64,000 nucleotides of DNA from Fretibacter rubidus (GTDB lineage Bacteria; Pseudomonadota; Alphaproteobacteria; Caulobacterales; Maricaulaceae): positions 2,108,001 through 2,172,000 of the forward strand of contig NZ_CP163423.1 in the NCBI RefSeq assembly GCF_041429785.1. Reading direction: 5' to 3'. The notes beneath the pieces are model-generated. The model saw only the letters and a program-made list of their open reading frames with translations, ran no database searches and had not been told where the DNA came from. Made by a program: the position numbers and the translations under genes. Numbering within the stretch: position 1 is the first letter of the stretch; each line of letters begins with the position of its first letter. Shown here piece by piece: positions 18,226 to 27,969 of the stretch.

Positions 18226-19725
18226 TTACCGCGTTGTCGTGGGAGTAAAACCATATCCCGCCCACAGCCTCAATGTCCGTCGTTTCCCCCCGCCAAGGTC
18301 AATATCCAGCGCGGGTAAAGGCTCTAACCTCTCGAAATCTTCGCGCATTTCATCAATATAATCCGTGTAATTGACAAATAAAATCGGGCCTGATTCCGCG
18401 TCAAAGGCGGGCGGTGCAGCCTTTAATTCCGCATGGTTTTCAGGGGCTTGGTAGAGTTTCCACATGTAAGTCGGCACAGTGTCGGGTAAGCCGTAATAAA
18501 GCAAATCGTAATAGATAATCCGCTTATCCACCATTACCGCTTGGTATGGCTGACCTTCATGACCGTCCCTGACGACAGCCTCTAAGTTCTCAACGGTTTG
18601 CCTCCATGCGCGCAGTCGCTTGACGCTATTGGCCAGCCCCAATTCATCGGTCAGTTTTGGCGATTGGATTACCCCCAAAGCTATGACACCGATAACGGCT
18701 TGTACCGCTAATCCAACGACGAGCCAGCGCTTAATCTTGGGCCAATAACGGAGCGTCACAAAAGCCAAAACAATGGCCCCGGCAACATAAGTCGTTACCG
18801 CCCAATTGGCATTGGCACGAGAGAGAAAAGCCTGCACGCAAATCACAAGCAGCGGCGTGATTGAAAAGACTGCTAGCAGCCTTACCAAAGGCCCTGCCCG
18901 CCCTACAAGTCCAACAACCAGAGCCCCTAATAATAGCGCAAAACTAATCGGACCAAAGACACCAAATTGGTCGCCGAAAAATGAAACCAATTCGCCGATA
19001 CGAACACTTGGCCCGTCGCTCATATTCGCATTGGCCGCCGTATGGGACAACGTCGCGAAATCATGGTTTAGGTTCCACAGAATATTGGGCGTGATAAGCA
19101 CTGCTGCGAGCACAAAAACCAAAATGCCTTTGGTCGATACCAGGGCTTGCCGCGTTGGCTTGTCCACAACAATGGCTACCACCAAAGCGGGCAGGAAAAA
19201 TAACATGGCGTATTTCGCCAGCATCCCAAATCCAATCGCAAGACCCAGTTGCCCGGCACGCACCCACGTCGCCCCGTCCCGTAGATGCACCCAGCCATGC
19301 AACGCCAATGCGTAGAACAACAAAAGCGAGACATCGGTGCTGACGATTTGGGACGATAACCACTGCGCGGGCATGAGCGCATATATCAAAGCCGCCCAAA
19401 ATCCAGTGCGCGCGTCAAACAGCTTTCGCGCCGTTGAAAACACAAGACCTGTCGTCAGCGCATGCAGCGGCGCAGAGCTGAGCCGTACCGCCCATTCCGC
19501 GTCACCAAAAATGGACGTTGTTGTCCATATCACCCAAGCGATTAGCGGGGGTTTAGTGAAATATCCCCAATCCAGGTCTTTTGACCATGCCCAATATTGC
19601 GCCTCGTCCCCATGCAAACCCAGCGGGTTAAACACCAGAGCCGTCAGGCGCACGACCAAAAGCCCAAGAATAAGCCAGAGCGTCCATTTAGCATAGGGCG
19701 CGGTATCAGTTTGAGCAGATGTCAT
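18226..19725 (-). CDS. GT39/ArnT-like membrane glycosyltransferase
   Basis: 499 residues from ATG 19725 (AAGGGGG upstream), with about ten or eleven membrane helices. The first periplasmic loop has GLHGDEAQYWAWSKDLDWGYF, with the DE pair typical of dolichyl/undecaprenyl-phosphate sugar transferases (PMT/ArnT family). It is followed by KPPLIAWVIW and a helix-rich core (FSTARKLFDARTGFWAALIY). A soluble C-terminal domain from about residue 390 contains KRIIYYDLLYYGLPD. It probably transfers a sugar from a polyprenyl-phosphate donor to lipid A, protein or another envelope acceptor; the acceptor is unknown. It ends close to the msrA end, convergently. Confidence 0.85.
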   Translation of the reverse strand: MTSAQTDTAPYAKWTLWLILGLLVVRLTALVFNPLGLHGDEAQYWAWSKDLDWGYFTKPPLIAWVIWTTTSIFGDAEWAVRLSSAPLHALTTGLVFSTARKLFDARTGFWAALIYALMPAQWLSSQIVSTDVSLLLFYALALHGWVHLRDGATWVRAGQLGLAIGFGMLAKYAMLFFLPALVVAIVVDKPTRQALVSTKGILVFVLAAVLITPNILWNLNHDFATLSHTAANANMSDGPSVRIGELVSFFGDQFGVFGPISFALLLGALVVGLVGRAGPLVRLLAVFSITPLLVICVQAFLSRANANWAVTTYVAGAIVLAFVTLRYWPKIKRWLVVGLAVQAVIGVIALGVIQSPKLTDELGLANSVKRLRAWRQTVENLEAVVRDGHEGQPYQAVMVDKRIIYYDLLYYGLPDTVPTYMWKLYQAPENHAELKAAPPAFDAESGPILFVNYTDYIDEMREDFERLEPLPALDIDLGGGKRRTLRLWAGYGFTPTTTR

Positions 19726-19850
19726 GCCCCCTTTTGCCCCGCTCGCCCGCATATATCTAGTGAAAATACCGATAGCTTTCGGTTTGCCTTGACCCGCGTG
19801 GGCGAGGCTATAAAGTCAAGAAAAACAGTGAATTGGGTTAGGATTTAAGC

Positions 19851-21641
19851 ATGTTTGAAACGCTAAAACGCGAAATTCAATATCTGGGTGGGGTCAAGCG
19901 TATGTTGGGCGCGATTAAGGACGTGGACCCAGCGTCCAACCGCCTTATCTGTGATGATCTGGAACGCCTCTCCGATCAATATAGCCAAAACATCGCGTTC
20001 TTAGAAGACGATAAAACCATGACCTATCAGGGCATGGAAGATTACGCCAATCGTGTCGCAAATTGGGCTTTATCTGAGGGCTGCAAACCCGGTGACACAG
20101 TCGCGGTGTTCCTACGCAATCGATTGGAATATGTTGCCGTCTGGTTCGGCCTGACAAAGGTTGGCGTTATTCCCGCGCTGCTTAATTTTCAACTGACCGG
20201 ACAGGCGCTATCGCATTGTATCAATATCTCCGACTCTAAGCTTGTAATCATCGATACCGAAATGCTGGACGCGTTCGAGACCGCCAAAGATGATCTGACC
20301 AACGCGCCGAAAGTCTTCGTAGGATATGGCAATAGTGGCGATTACCATGATTTTGATTTGGCACTATCCAATATACCGCCCAATCGCCCAAGCCGCGATA
20401 TTCGCGACGGCATCAAAGCGGGTGACCAATGCATGAAGATGTTCACCTCTGGCACCACGGGACTGCCAAAGGCCGCGAAGGTGACCCATGTCCGCGCGCA
20501 AAATTATATGCGCGGCTTTGCAGCGGGCGCAAAAACAGGCCAAAGCGACCGCATGTTAATGGTTCTGCCTATGTATCACGCCACAGGCGGGCTTTGCGGT
20601 GTTGGCGCGGCGATCAGCAACGGCGGCGGCGTCATTGTGCGGCCTAAATTCTCGGCCTCTAAATTTTGGGACGAGGCTGTGGAATATGAAGCCACGTTAT
20701 TTATGTATGTCGGCGAATTATGCCGCTTCCTGCTATCCACCCCGCCGCACCCCAAGGAAACAGCGCATAAAATTCGCTGGGCGATGGGTAACGGTCTGCG
20801 ACCAGAAGTTTGGCCCGGCTTTGTTGGACGGTTTAATATTCCCAATGTTATTGAATTTTACGGCGCGACCGAAGGCAACGTTAGCCTTGTGTCGGTTAAT
20901 GGGCCTGTTGGGGCCGTGGGACGTGTTCCGACCTACCTGAAATCCAAATTTAACTGCGATATTATCCGTTATGACGTGGAAACGGGAACAAATGTGCGCG
21001 GCTCTGACGGCTTTTGCATACGCACGGATAATGACGAGGTCGGCGAACTTATCGGAGAAATCCAAGCAGATAACCCCCGCTTTCGCTTTGACGGCTATGA
21101 AAATAACAAAGAAGCCACCAATAGCAAAATCCTGCGCGATGTCTTTAAGAAAGGCGATGCGTGGTTCCGCACTGGCGACCTGATGAAGCGCGACGCACTG
21201 GGATACTATTATTTCATGGACCGCGTCGGTGATACCTACCGCTGGAAGGCGGAAAATGTGGCCACAGGCGAAGTCGCGGCGGTGCTGTCCGATTTCAAAG
21301 GCGTGACACAGGCCAATGTCTATGGTGTTCAAGTGCCGGGCTATGACGGGCGTGCAGGTATGGCCTCTATTGTCTCAGAAGCTGCACCAGATTTAAAAGC
21401 GTTAAAGGCCCATATCGACGCCTCACTGCCGTTATATGCGCGCCCTGTGTTCCTGCGCATGTCCAAAGAAACGGACACGACCAGTACCTTTAAATTTAAG
21501 AAAACAAATTTGGTAAAAGCAGGCTTTGATCCCGCTAATATATCGGAACCACTTTATTATGCCTGCGCGGCAACGGGGGCGTATAAACCCGTAACGAAAG
21601 AGGTCTTCAAAGGCATAACCAGCGGAACCATTAGACTGTAA
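19851..21641 (+). CDS. FATP-type (very-)long-chain acyl-CoA synthetase
   Basis: 596 residues, AMP-forming ligase of the ANL superfamily. The P-loop-like motif is KMFTSGTTGLPKAAKVTH (about residue 198). It is followed by MYHATGG, IEFYGATEGNVSLV and RTGDLMKRDALGYYYFMDRVGDTYRWKAENV (broken here at helix A8), and the lysine-containing tail FKFKKTNLVKAGFDP. The TYRWKGEN-like hinge and the ending TNLVKAGFDP place it with fatty-acid transport/very-long-chain synthetases (FATP, FadD6-like) rather than classical FadD. It activates fatty acids to acyl-CoA at the membrane. It is the first gene of a tightly packed plus-strand run; the next ORF begins directly after its stop codon. Confidence 0.92.
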   Translation: MFETLKREIQYLGGVKRMLGAIKDVDPASNRLICDDLERLSDQYSQNIAFLEDDKTMTYQGMEDYANRVANWALSEGCKPGDTVAVFLRNRLEYVAVWFGLTKVGVIPALLNFQLTGQALSHCINISDSKLVIIDTEMLDAFETAKDDLTNAPKVFVGYGNSGDYHDFDLALSNIPPNRPSRDIRDGIKAGDQCMKMFTSGTTGLPKAAKVTHVRAQNYMRGFAAGAKTGQSDRMLMVLPMYHATGGLCGVGAAISNGGGVIVRPKFSASKFWDEAVEYEATLFMYVGELCRFLLSTPPHPKETAHKIRWAMGNGLRPEVWPGFVGRFNIPNVIEFYGATEGNVSLVSVNGPVGAVGRVPTYLKSKFNCDIIRYDVETGTNVRGSDGFCIRTDNDEVGELIGEIQADNPRFRFDGYENNKEATNSKILRDVFKKGDAWFRTGDLMKRDALGYYYFMDRVGDTYRWKAENVATGEVAAVLSDFKGVTQANVYGVQVPGYDGRAGMASIVSEAAPDLKALKAHIDASLPLYARPVFLRMSKETDTTSTFKFKKTNLVKAGFDPANISEPLYYACAATGAYKPVTKEVFKGITSGTIRL

Positions 21642-22199
21642 ATGGTAACAGTTGCGGACATCCTATCCTTTTGGTTTGAGGAGACACCGCGCGCCCGTTG
21701 GTTCAACGCAACAGATGCGTTTGATTCTGACATACGCGCACGGTTTGAAACCACGGCCTTAGCTTTGGCAAATGACGTAAGCAGCAAGGATGCCCACCCG
21801 TGGGAGGACAGCGCCGACGGCGCCCTTGCCGTCATCATCGCGCTGGATCAATTTCCGCGGAATATGTACCGCGGGACACGCGCGGCCTTTGCGTGGGATC
21901 CGCTATCTTTATCCGTTGCAAAGCGACTTTGTTCGGATAATCGGGATTTAAAAATTACCCAAGACCGCCGTGCCTTTGTCTATATGCCGTTTATGCATAG
22001 CGAGAATTTAGAGGACCAAAAACGCTGCGTTGAGTTGGTTGATAGCCGCCTTGATGATAGCAATACGTTGCACCACGCGCGCGAACATTGCCGCGTGATT
22101 GAGCGCTTTGGACGCTTCCCGCACCGCAACGCAATACTGGGTCGCGATAGCACGGGAGAGGAAATAGCCTTTCTAAAATCTGGGGGCTATGCGCCGTGA
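21642..22199 (+). CDS. DUF924 family protein
   Basis: 185 residues, whole DUF924 family protein, an all-helical TPR-like fold without known activity. Visible marks are ILSFWFEETPRARWFN at the N-terminus, IIALDQFPRNMYRGT about residue 66, FVYMPFMHSENLEDQ about 110 and HREHCRVIERFGRFPHRNAILGR-like text near 145, all strongly conserved in the family. The ATG immediately follows the acyl-CoA synthetase stop (TAA then ATG), and the end overlaps the next gene by 4 bases, so it belongs to the same transcript. Confidence 0.9.
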   Translation: MVTVADILSFWFEETPRARWFNATDAFDSDIRARFETTALALANDVSSKDAHPWEDSADGALAVIIALDQFPRNMYRGTRAAFAWDPLSLSVAKRLCSDNRDLKITQDRRAFVYMPFMHSENLEDQKRCVELVDSRLDDSNTLHHAREHCRVIERFGRFPHRNAILGRDSTGEEIAFLKSGGYAP

Positions 22200-22846
22200 C
22201 ACATGATGTGAAAATTAATCCCTTTGACACCGTGCGTCGCATCGGGATTTTCATTTTTGATGACGTTGAAGAGCTTGATTTTGTTGGCCCGTTTGAAGTC
22301 TTCTCAATGGTCAATACAGTGCTGCAATATGTAGGTAAAGCTGACGCCGTGAAGGTGATTTTAATCAGCGAGACGGGCAAAGACATTACCGGTATCAAGG
22401 GCATGCGGACAGGGGCGCATGCCGCAATGACAGACATAGACGCGCTGGACATCATCTGTATTCCCGGCGGCCATGGCGCACGTGCGCAAATTAAAAATGA
22501 TAATGTTATCAATTGGGTAGAGAGCATAGCTCAATCATGCGAATGGGTCACCTCAGTCTGTACGGGCTCGTTCTTTCTGGCCAAAGCAGGATTGACTAAG
22601 GGCAAACGCATCGCGACTTATTGGGGGGCCTTTGACGAATTTCACCGCCTTGGCCTAGAGGGTGATTTGCAAGCCGATGTGCGCTATGTTCGAGACGGCA
22701 ATGTGGTGACATCAGCCGGTGTGTCAGCGGGTATCGACATGGCTCTATGGCTTGTGGGGCAAATATACACTCCGGCCTTTGCACGCCAAGTAGCGCGCGC
22801 TATGCAATATGACCCAGCACCGCCCTATCTGGCGGACGTAGAATAG
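22196..22846 (+). CDS. DJ-1/PfpI family protein
   Basis: 216 residues with the class I glutamine amidotransferase-like fold. The nucleophile elbow is EWVTSVCTGSFFLAKAGL (Cys about residue 122). IGIFIFDDVEELDFVGPFEV at the N-terminus and RYVRDGNVVTSAGVSAGIDMAL near 165 are the family's other marks. This arrangement resembles isonitrile hydratase (InhA) and the ligand domain of GlxA-type regulators, but no HTH domain is attached. It may be a hydrolase, glyoxalase or stress chaperone. It overlaps the DUF924 gene by 4 bases and precedes an esterase by 9 bases. Confidence 0.85.
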   Translation: MTHDVKINPFDTVRRIGIFIFDDVEELDFVGPFEVFSMVNTVLQYVGKADAVKVILISETGKDITGIKGMRTGAHAAMTDIDALDIICIPGGHGARAQIKNDNVINWVESIAQSCEWVTSVCTGSFFLAKAGLTKGKRIATYWGAFDEFHRLGLEGDLQADVRYVRDGNVVTSAGVSAGIDMALWLVGQIYTPAFARQVARAMQYDPAPPYLADVE

Positions 22847-22855
22847 AGACCCGTT

Positions 22856-23827
22856 ATGAAATCACCCCGCGATTTTATTCCCGAAATCAACATGCAGCCG
22901 GCAAAAGAATTTATGTCTGCCATGCGTGAGCAAGTCGAGCGCATGAAACCGACACCCGATTCGATTTACGCCATCCACAATTCTATGCGGCGCATGACCA
23001 ATCAATTTGATACGCCCGGTCCAGAGATGCGCGATGTGCAAGATTTCAACGTGCCGCGCACAGACTTTCCCGTGCCCGTGCGTCTTTATACCCCGCATCA
23101 GGCCAGCGACGGCCCAGGCCCAACGCTGATTTACTTACACGGCGGCGGCTTTGTCACCTGTTCCATCGAGAGCCATGAAGGGCTCTGCAAACGGCTGGCC
23201 AGTGGCTCTGGAATGCGGGTGTTATCGGTTGATTACCGCCTTGCGCCGCAATTCCCATATCCCGCTGGGCCCGATGATTGCGAGGCCGTTTTAAAATGGG
23301 CACTGCAAGGATATGGCCAAGATGATTACAACATTGACCGCGCGCAGATTGCCTTAGGAGGCGACAGTGCAGGCGGCAATATGACGGCCTATTTATGCCA
23401 GAAATATCGGGACCAGATTAAAGCGCAAATCCTGTTTTACCCGCTAATGCAGCTTGTTGATTTCAAACCACCAAAGCCAGGGCCGCAGGATTGGTTGCAA
23501 CTGGGTTTCATGGCGCTAAAATTCATTGACGAGCATTACACGCACGGCGCCGATACCCAAGACACGCGGCTATCGCCGTTATTTGAAAAAGATTTGACCG
23601 GCATACCACCGACTTATGTGCTGACTTGCGGGCTTGATCCGCTACGCGATGAAGGCAAGCTTTACGCTGATAATCTGTCGGCCCATGGCGTAAAAGTCGT
23701 CTATGTTTATGAAAAGATGCTGCCGCACGGCTTTTTAAACTTCGCGCGCGCCTTTCCAAAGGGCCGTAAAATACCGCTTGATGCCGCTGATTTTCTCCGC
23801 GACACATTGCGCGCCTCTGCCGCTTAA
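22856..23827 (+). CDS. alpha/beta hydrolase, HSL-type esterase
   Basis: 323 residues. It has the hormone-sensitive-lipase signature YLHGGGFVTC (about residue 96, oxyanion hole) and the nucleophile elbow ALGGDSAGGNM (Ser about 172). The acid is in LTCGLDPLRDEG (about 262) and the histidine in KMLPHGFLNF (about 290), so the triad is complete. It is a cytoplasmic carboxylesterase or lipase of the GDSAG family; the substrate is unknown. It is the fourth gene in the plus-strand run that begins with the acyl-CoA synthetase, which suggests lipid or ester degradation. Confidence 0.92.
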   Translation: MKSPRDFIPEINMQPAKEFMSAMREQVERMKPTPDSIYAIHNSMRRMTNQFDTPGPEMRDVQDFNVPRTDFPVPVRLYTPHQASDGPGPTLIYLHGGGFVTCSIESHEGLCKRLASGSGMRVLSVDYRLAPQFPYPAGPDDCEAVLKWALQGYGQDDYNIDRAQIALGGDSAGGNMTAYLCQKYRDQIKAQILFYPLMQLVDFKPPKPGPQDWLQLGFMALKFIDEHYTHGADTQDTRLSPLFEKDLTGIPPTYVLTCGLDPLRDEGKLYADNLSAHGVKVVYVYEKMLPHGFLNFARAFPKGRKIPLDAADFLRDTLRASAA

Positions 23828-23852
23828 CCGCCTCTTTGCTCTAGGACCCCTT

Positions 23853-24488
23853 ATGTTGACACTTTATACGAACCCCTTCTCCACGCCTGCTCTGGCGACC
23901 TTGCTGACGGCTTTTTCGACAGAGACAAAATTTGATAATATCGTCGTTGATTTATTAAAACAGCAGCAGCGCATGCCAGACTTTTTAGCCGTTAATCCGC
24001 ACGGCAAAGTGCCCGCGCTAAAAGACGGCGATTTCACCTTATCAGAATCAACGACCATCATGCGCTACATCGCGCGGAAGGCGAAATCAGACCTCTACCC
24101 TACTGATATCAAAGACGCCGCCCTTGTTGATCAATGGATGGATTTTATCGCCCATCATATTCGCACACCGTTTTCCCATGTTCAATTTGGCCGTATGTTC
24201 GCGCCCATGTTTGGACAAAAGCCAAATGAAGCGGCCATTCAAAACGGGCTCAACCAATTACAAAATAATCTGCCCTTTATCGAGGACCGCTTGGAAAAAC
24301 AAAAATATGTTTGCGGTGACACATTGACATTGGCCGATATTTTGCTGGTCGCCTCGCTCGACCCGCGTGACGCGATAAAGCTCGACCTCTCGCTTTTTCC
24401 CGCAACAACGGGCATGCTTAAGACTGCGCAACAATCGGATTGGTACAAAGCAACCCACGCCCATTTGACCAAAGATACAGAGGCATAA
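23853..24488 (+). CDS. glutathione S-transferase family protein
   Basis: 211 residues from ATG 23853, with AGGACCCC before it; an in-frame extension upstream overlaps the esterase and is not needed. The N-terminal thioredoxin-like domain reads MLTLYTNPFSTPALATLL, with VNPHGKVPALKDGDFTLSESTTIMRYI near residue 50. This is the cis-Pro plus E-S glutathione site. The C-terminal helical domain has LTLADILLVASLDP with the usual N-capping Asp. Probably a theta/beta-like detoxification enzyme. Same strand and close spacing as its neighbours. Confidence 0.9.
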   Translation: MLTLYTNPFSTPALATLLTAFSTETKFDNIVVDLLKQQQRMPDFLAVNPHGKVPALKDGDFTLSESTTIMRYIARKAKSDLYPTDIKDAALVDQWMDFIAHHIRTPFSHVQFGRMFAPMFGQKPNEAAIQNGLNQLQNNLPFIEDRLEKQKYVCGDTLTLADILLVASLDPRDAIKLDLSLFPATTGMLKTAQQSDWYKATHAHLTKDTEA

Positions 24489-24499
24489 TCACCATAGCC

Positions 24500-25855
24500 G
24501 TGACCCAATCCTATAATGCTGACCCAGCGATTTTAAATCTGGGCGATGAATTTTTCGACCCTGTAACAGCGGCGGATTTTCCAAAAACCATATTGCGGTT
24601 TCGCGATGATGTTGTCGCCAGCGATATTGGCCTTAGCGGATTAAGCGAGGCCGACTGGATAGGCCATTTCGGACGGTTTGACCCCCTGCCCGACAATTTA
24701 CCAGAGCCTTTGGCCCTGCGGTATCACGGGCATCAATTTCAAAATTATAATGCCGACCTTGGCGATGGGCGCGGGTTTTTATTCGCGCAATTACGCGATG
24801 GGCAAAACCGCCTTTTGGATTTAGGTACGAAAGGTTCTGGTCAGACGCCCTATTCGCGTCGGGGTGACGGACGGCTGACATTATTGGGCGGGGTGCGCGA
24901 AGCCCTCGCCACGCGGTATCTTGAACATTTGGGCGTGCCGACATCGCGCACATTATCGTTGATTGAAACGGGCGAGGATTTAACCCGCCATGATGAACCG
25001 TCCCCGACCCGCTCTGCGGTGATGGTGCGTTTGCAACATAGCCATATCCGCTTTGGCACGTTTCAGCGCCAAGCTTTTTTCGAGGCACGTGATAATTTAA
25101 GCGCGCTTGTCGATTATTGCATTACGCATTTTTATCCCAACGCTGTGGGCGCGGACGGATTGTTGGCCGCTGCCGCTAAATCCTCTGCCAATATGGTCGC
25201 CAGTTGGATGGCTGGCGGCTTTGTTCACGGGGTGATGAATACTGACAATATGAATATTACGGGCGAGAGCTTTGACTACGGTCCTTACCGGTTCCTGCCA
25301 ACGCTTCAGTCCAGCTATACGGCCGCTTACTTTGATCACAACCGCCTTTATGCTTTCGCGCGCCAGCCAGAGATAATGTATTGGAACCTCGCGCAACTCG
25401 CGCAAAGCTTATCGCTTATATGCGATGACAAGGCGCTACTGGCCGCGCTAGAGGTTTATGCCCCTGCCTACCGCGATGCCTTGCGGGGTCATATGTTTCG
25501 GCGCTTGTCGATCGCGCCAACAGACATCGATACCGACATCGACTTTGTTATGCAGACGTTCAAATGGCTGGAAGACAGCCAAGCCCCATGGCCGCAATTT
25601 TGGCATGATTTTAACGGCGGCGCAGCGCGCGAATTGACCGCGAAAGCTTCCCCTAACAAAGCTCATTATCAAGGCGAGGCCTTTGAGGCTTGGTTCAAAA
25701 CCCTGTCCCGCTATACGCCCACATCAGACGGCCCAAAAACAGATGTCCCGCCCAGCCTATTATATGACGAGATTGGCGAACTTTGGGCGCCAATTGATGC
25801 CGATGACGACTGGTCAGCCTTTGAGGCGAAAATCGCGAGTTTCACCCGCGATTAA
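24500..25855 (+). CDS. selO: SelO family protein adenylyltransferase
   Basis: 451 residues from the GTG at 24500 (VTQSYNADPAILNLGDEFF); a longer ATG frame at 24440 would overlap the GST gene. SelO (YdiU/UPF0061) is a pseudokinase-fold enzyme that transfers AMP to proteins in redox stress. Conserved segments are ALRYHGHQFQNYNADLGDGR, KGSGQTPYSRRGDGRLTLLG, REALATRYLEHLGVPTSRTL, RFGTFQ, and GGFVHGVMNTDNMNITGESF with the catalytic Asn and Asp. It is slightly shorter than the E. coli protein (478) and lacks the C-terminal cysteine/selenocysteine tail. Confidence 0.93.
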   Translation: MTQSYNADPAILNLGDEFFDPVTAADFPKTILRFRDDVVASDIGLSGLSEADWIGHFGRFDPLPDNLPEPLALRYHGHQFQNYNADLGDGRGFLFAQLRDGQNRLLDLGTKGSGQTPYSRRGDGRLTLLGGVREALATRYLEHLGVPTSRTLSLIETGEDLTRHDEPSPTRSAVMVRLQHSHIRFGTFQRQAFFEARDNLSALVDYCITHFYPNAVGADGLLAAAAKSSANMVASWMAGGFVHGVMNTDNMNITGESFDYGPYRFLPTLQSSYTAAYFDHNRLYAFARQPEIMYWNLAQLAQSLSLICDDKALLAALEVYAPAYRDALRGHMFRRLSIAPTDIDTDIDFVMQTFKWLEDSQAPWPQFWHDFNGGAARELTAKASPNKAHYQGEAFEAWFKTLSRYTPTSDGPKTDVPPSLLYDEIGELWAPIDADDDWSAFEAKIASFTRD

Positions 25856-25975
25856 GCTGTCACAATGACTGGCTGGACGGCATGTTTTAGACTTGCCAAG
25901 ACTGGGTATGTGGGCCTATGCACCGCAAAATTTTAAGCCTTCACGGAGCGTTCCGCGTTGGCACAGGAGCGGGCC

Positions 25976-27235
25976 ATGAGAGCCGTTTTATCATCCGTAG
26001 GCGCGTTACTTGTCTCTGCCGCTATATTACTCGCGGGCGGCGGCCTGCTATCGACTCTTATTGCTGTGCGAGCCGAGATTGAAGGCTTTCCGCTTTTTGC
26101 GATCGGCCTGATATCGTCCTTTTACTTTGCGGGCTTTATCGTCGGTTGTGTCTACACGCCGCGACTGGTGAAAAATGTCGGCCATGTGCGGGTCTTTGCG
26201 GCGCTATCATCCCTTATCGGGGCCTGTGTTTTGGCCCATGTTTTATTTATTCATGTGCCGGTCTGGATTGTCTTGCGCTTTGCTACGGGCTTTGGGTTCG
26301 CGGGGCTTTATATCCTGATCGAAAGCTGGATAAATGAGCAAGCCCCGAATGAGCAGCGCGGTCAAATATTATCCATTTACCGCATGGTTGACTTGGCCGC
26401 CGTTACGGCAGGGCAATTTATGCTGACGCTTTATGATCCCAGCGATTTTGCGCTGTTTTCTGTTGTCGCGATTTGCGTTTGTCTTGCTATTTTTCCAATT
26501 TCATTATCAACATCCAAGGCCCCCATCGCGGTCACCAATACGTCGCTTAATCTAAAAAAGCTTATCCGCACATCACCGCTTGCCGTGATGGGCTGTTTTG
26601 CGGTCGGGCTGGCCAATGGTAGTTTTTGGGGCATGGCCCCCGTATTTGTGCAAATGCTCGGCCATCCCATTGTCATGGTCTCTATTTTCATGAGCGTCGT
26701 GATTGCGTGCGGGGCGGTGTTGCAATGGCCTGTGGGGTTTTTATCCGATAACTTTGGCCGCCGTGAAATCCTCATTGCTATGTCAATCGGGGCCTGTGCG
26801 GGCGGTGTGTTTCTCTATCTCTTCGCGCCCCTCTCCGCCAATGTTATGTTGCTTGGCGGGGTCTTTTACGGGGTCTTTGCCATGCAGGTTTACGGCCTAT
26901 CAGCGGCCCATGCCAATGACCGTGCAGAACCCGATGAATTTGTCGCCATTAGCGGCGGATTGCTTTTGATTTACGGCATTGGTTCGGTTATTGGGCCGTC
27001 CATCGCCCCGATCATCATGTCCGCTTTCGGGCCGTCTGCCATGTTTGCATTCACCGCCTGTGTCCATGCGTTGCTGGCTGTCTATGCCGTCTTCCGCGTC
27101 ACGCAGCGCGCTGCGCCCGATGAAAGCGCGGATTACGTAACCATGCCACGGCCGCGGTCTATGGCGCTTATCCTGCGTACAGATCCGCGTAATATCATCA
27201 AGCGAAAGCGTAAGCCGAAAACACCCAAATTATAG
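25976..27235 (+). CDS. MFS transporter, YcaD-like
   Basis: 419 residues from ATG 25976 with AGGAGC seven bases upstream. Twelve hydrophobic segments, with the MFS loop motif GFLSDNFGRREILIAMS between helices 8 and 9 and RFATGFGFAGLYILIESWIN in helices 4-5. The ESWIN/GQILSIYRMV stretch is typical of the YcaD/CynX-like group of putative transporters. The C-terminus has a basic cytoplasmic tail (RKRKPKTPKL). Substrate unknown. It converges on the DUF2799 gene with 11 bases between the ends. Confidence 0.88.
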   Translation: MRAVLSSVGALLVSAAILLAGGGLLSTLIAVRAEIEGFPLFAIGLISSFYFAGFIVGCVYTPRLVKNVGHVRVFAALSSLIGACVLAHVLFIHVPVWIVLRFATGFGFAGLYILIESWINEQAPNEQRGQILSIYRMVDLAAVTAGQFMLTLYDPSDFALFSVVAICVCLAIFPISLSTSKAPIAVTNTSLNLKKLIRTSPLAVMGCFAVGLANGSFWGMAPVFVQMLGHPIVMVSIFMSVVIACGAVLQWPVGFLSDNFGRREILIAMSIGACAGGVFLYLFAPLSANVMLLGGVFYGVFAMQVYGLSAAHANDRAEPDEFVAISGGLLLIYGIGSVIGPSIAPIIMSAFGPSAMFAFTACVHALLAVYAVFRVTQRAAPDESADYVTMPRPRSMALILRTDPRNIIKRKRKPKTPKL

Positions 27236-27246
27236 CCCTTAGTATC

Positions 27247-27831
27247 CTAGTCGAAATTATAGCGCGGTAGATCATGCAGCCGCTCGAAAGCCCGCAGATC
27301 AATGCGTCTATCATCGATATCATCTTTAAACCGCCGCAGCTTTTTACGCAGACGCTTTCTATCCTCTGGCAGCAGCTCCTCTGTCTCTAACCGCCCGCGA
27401 ATGCCCGCAATATCATCGATACGTGATGTGACGCGATTAATCAGCGCGCTATGCTCTTGGACTATGGCGTAAACCGCGCGACCCGCATCATAGCCGGGTG
27501 CAAAGTCCACAGCCAAATCACCCGCGCAGACTTGGTTATAGCGCGACCCCGCCTCACCCAGCGCAAAGCCGCGTTCATAGGTGCAATAGGTCGGAAGGCC
27601 GGCGTTAAAGCCCGTGATATACTCCTGCGTATTCAGGCTAATCCCGTATTTAGAACATCTGTCGGCATAGCTGGCGACTTTGTCACGACGCACACCGCGC
27701 GTGCCGTCCTTATAGCCTAACGCGTCCCAATTACCCGCTTGGCAGGTGTCTTTTGATATGCTCGCACATCCGCTTAGGGCTGTGCTGCCCATCAACGCTA
27801 GACCTAGCCCTGCTAATAATAAAACTCTCAT
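27247..27831 (-). CDS. DUF2799 lipoprotein
   Basis: 194 residues from ATG 27831 (GGAGG six bases upstream). The lipoprotein signal is MRVLLLAGLGLALMGSTALSGC. The mature part has CQAGNWDALGYKDGTRG and YITGFNAGLPTYCTYERGFALGEAG, the cysteine-bearing repeats of the DUF2799 family. After them comes a charged coiled-coil tail (RKRLRKKLRRFKDDIDDRR). Periplasmic or outer-membrane anchored; function unknown in the family. Confidence 0.88.
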   Translation of the reverse strand: MRVLLLAGLGLALMGSTALSGCASISKDTCQAGNWDALGYKDGTRGVRRDKVASYADRCSKYGISLNTQEYITGFNAGLPTYCTYERGFALGEAGSRYNQVCAGDLAVDFAPGYDAGRAVYAIVQEHSALINRVTSRIDDIAGIRGRLETEELLPEDRKRLRKKLRRFKDDIDDRRIDLRAFERLHDLPRYNFD

Positions 27832-27969
27832 ATACGCCTCCATTTATAACAGTGTGATAGCGCACAGCATTTGAACCAAGGCTGATAGCGATGTTCATTT
27901 TGCGTTTAAGAAAAGCCCCGCACAAAGAATGTCCTTGAGCAATGGCGCGAGCGCGCTTAGAGCTAATTC

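Noticed and set aside
20733-21332. Open frame of 199 codons on the minus strand
   Set aside because: It lies wholly inside the FATP-type acyl-CoA synthetase gene in antisense; no motif, no ribosome site.
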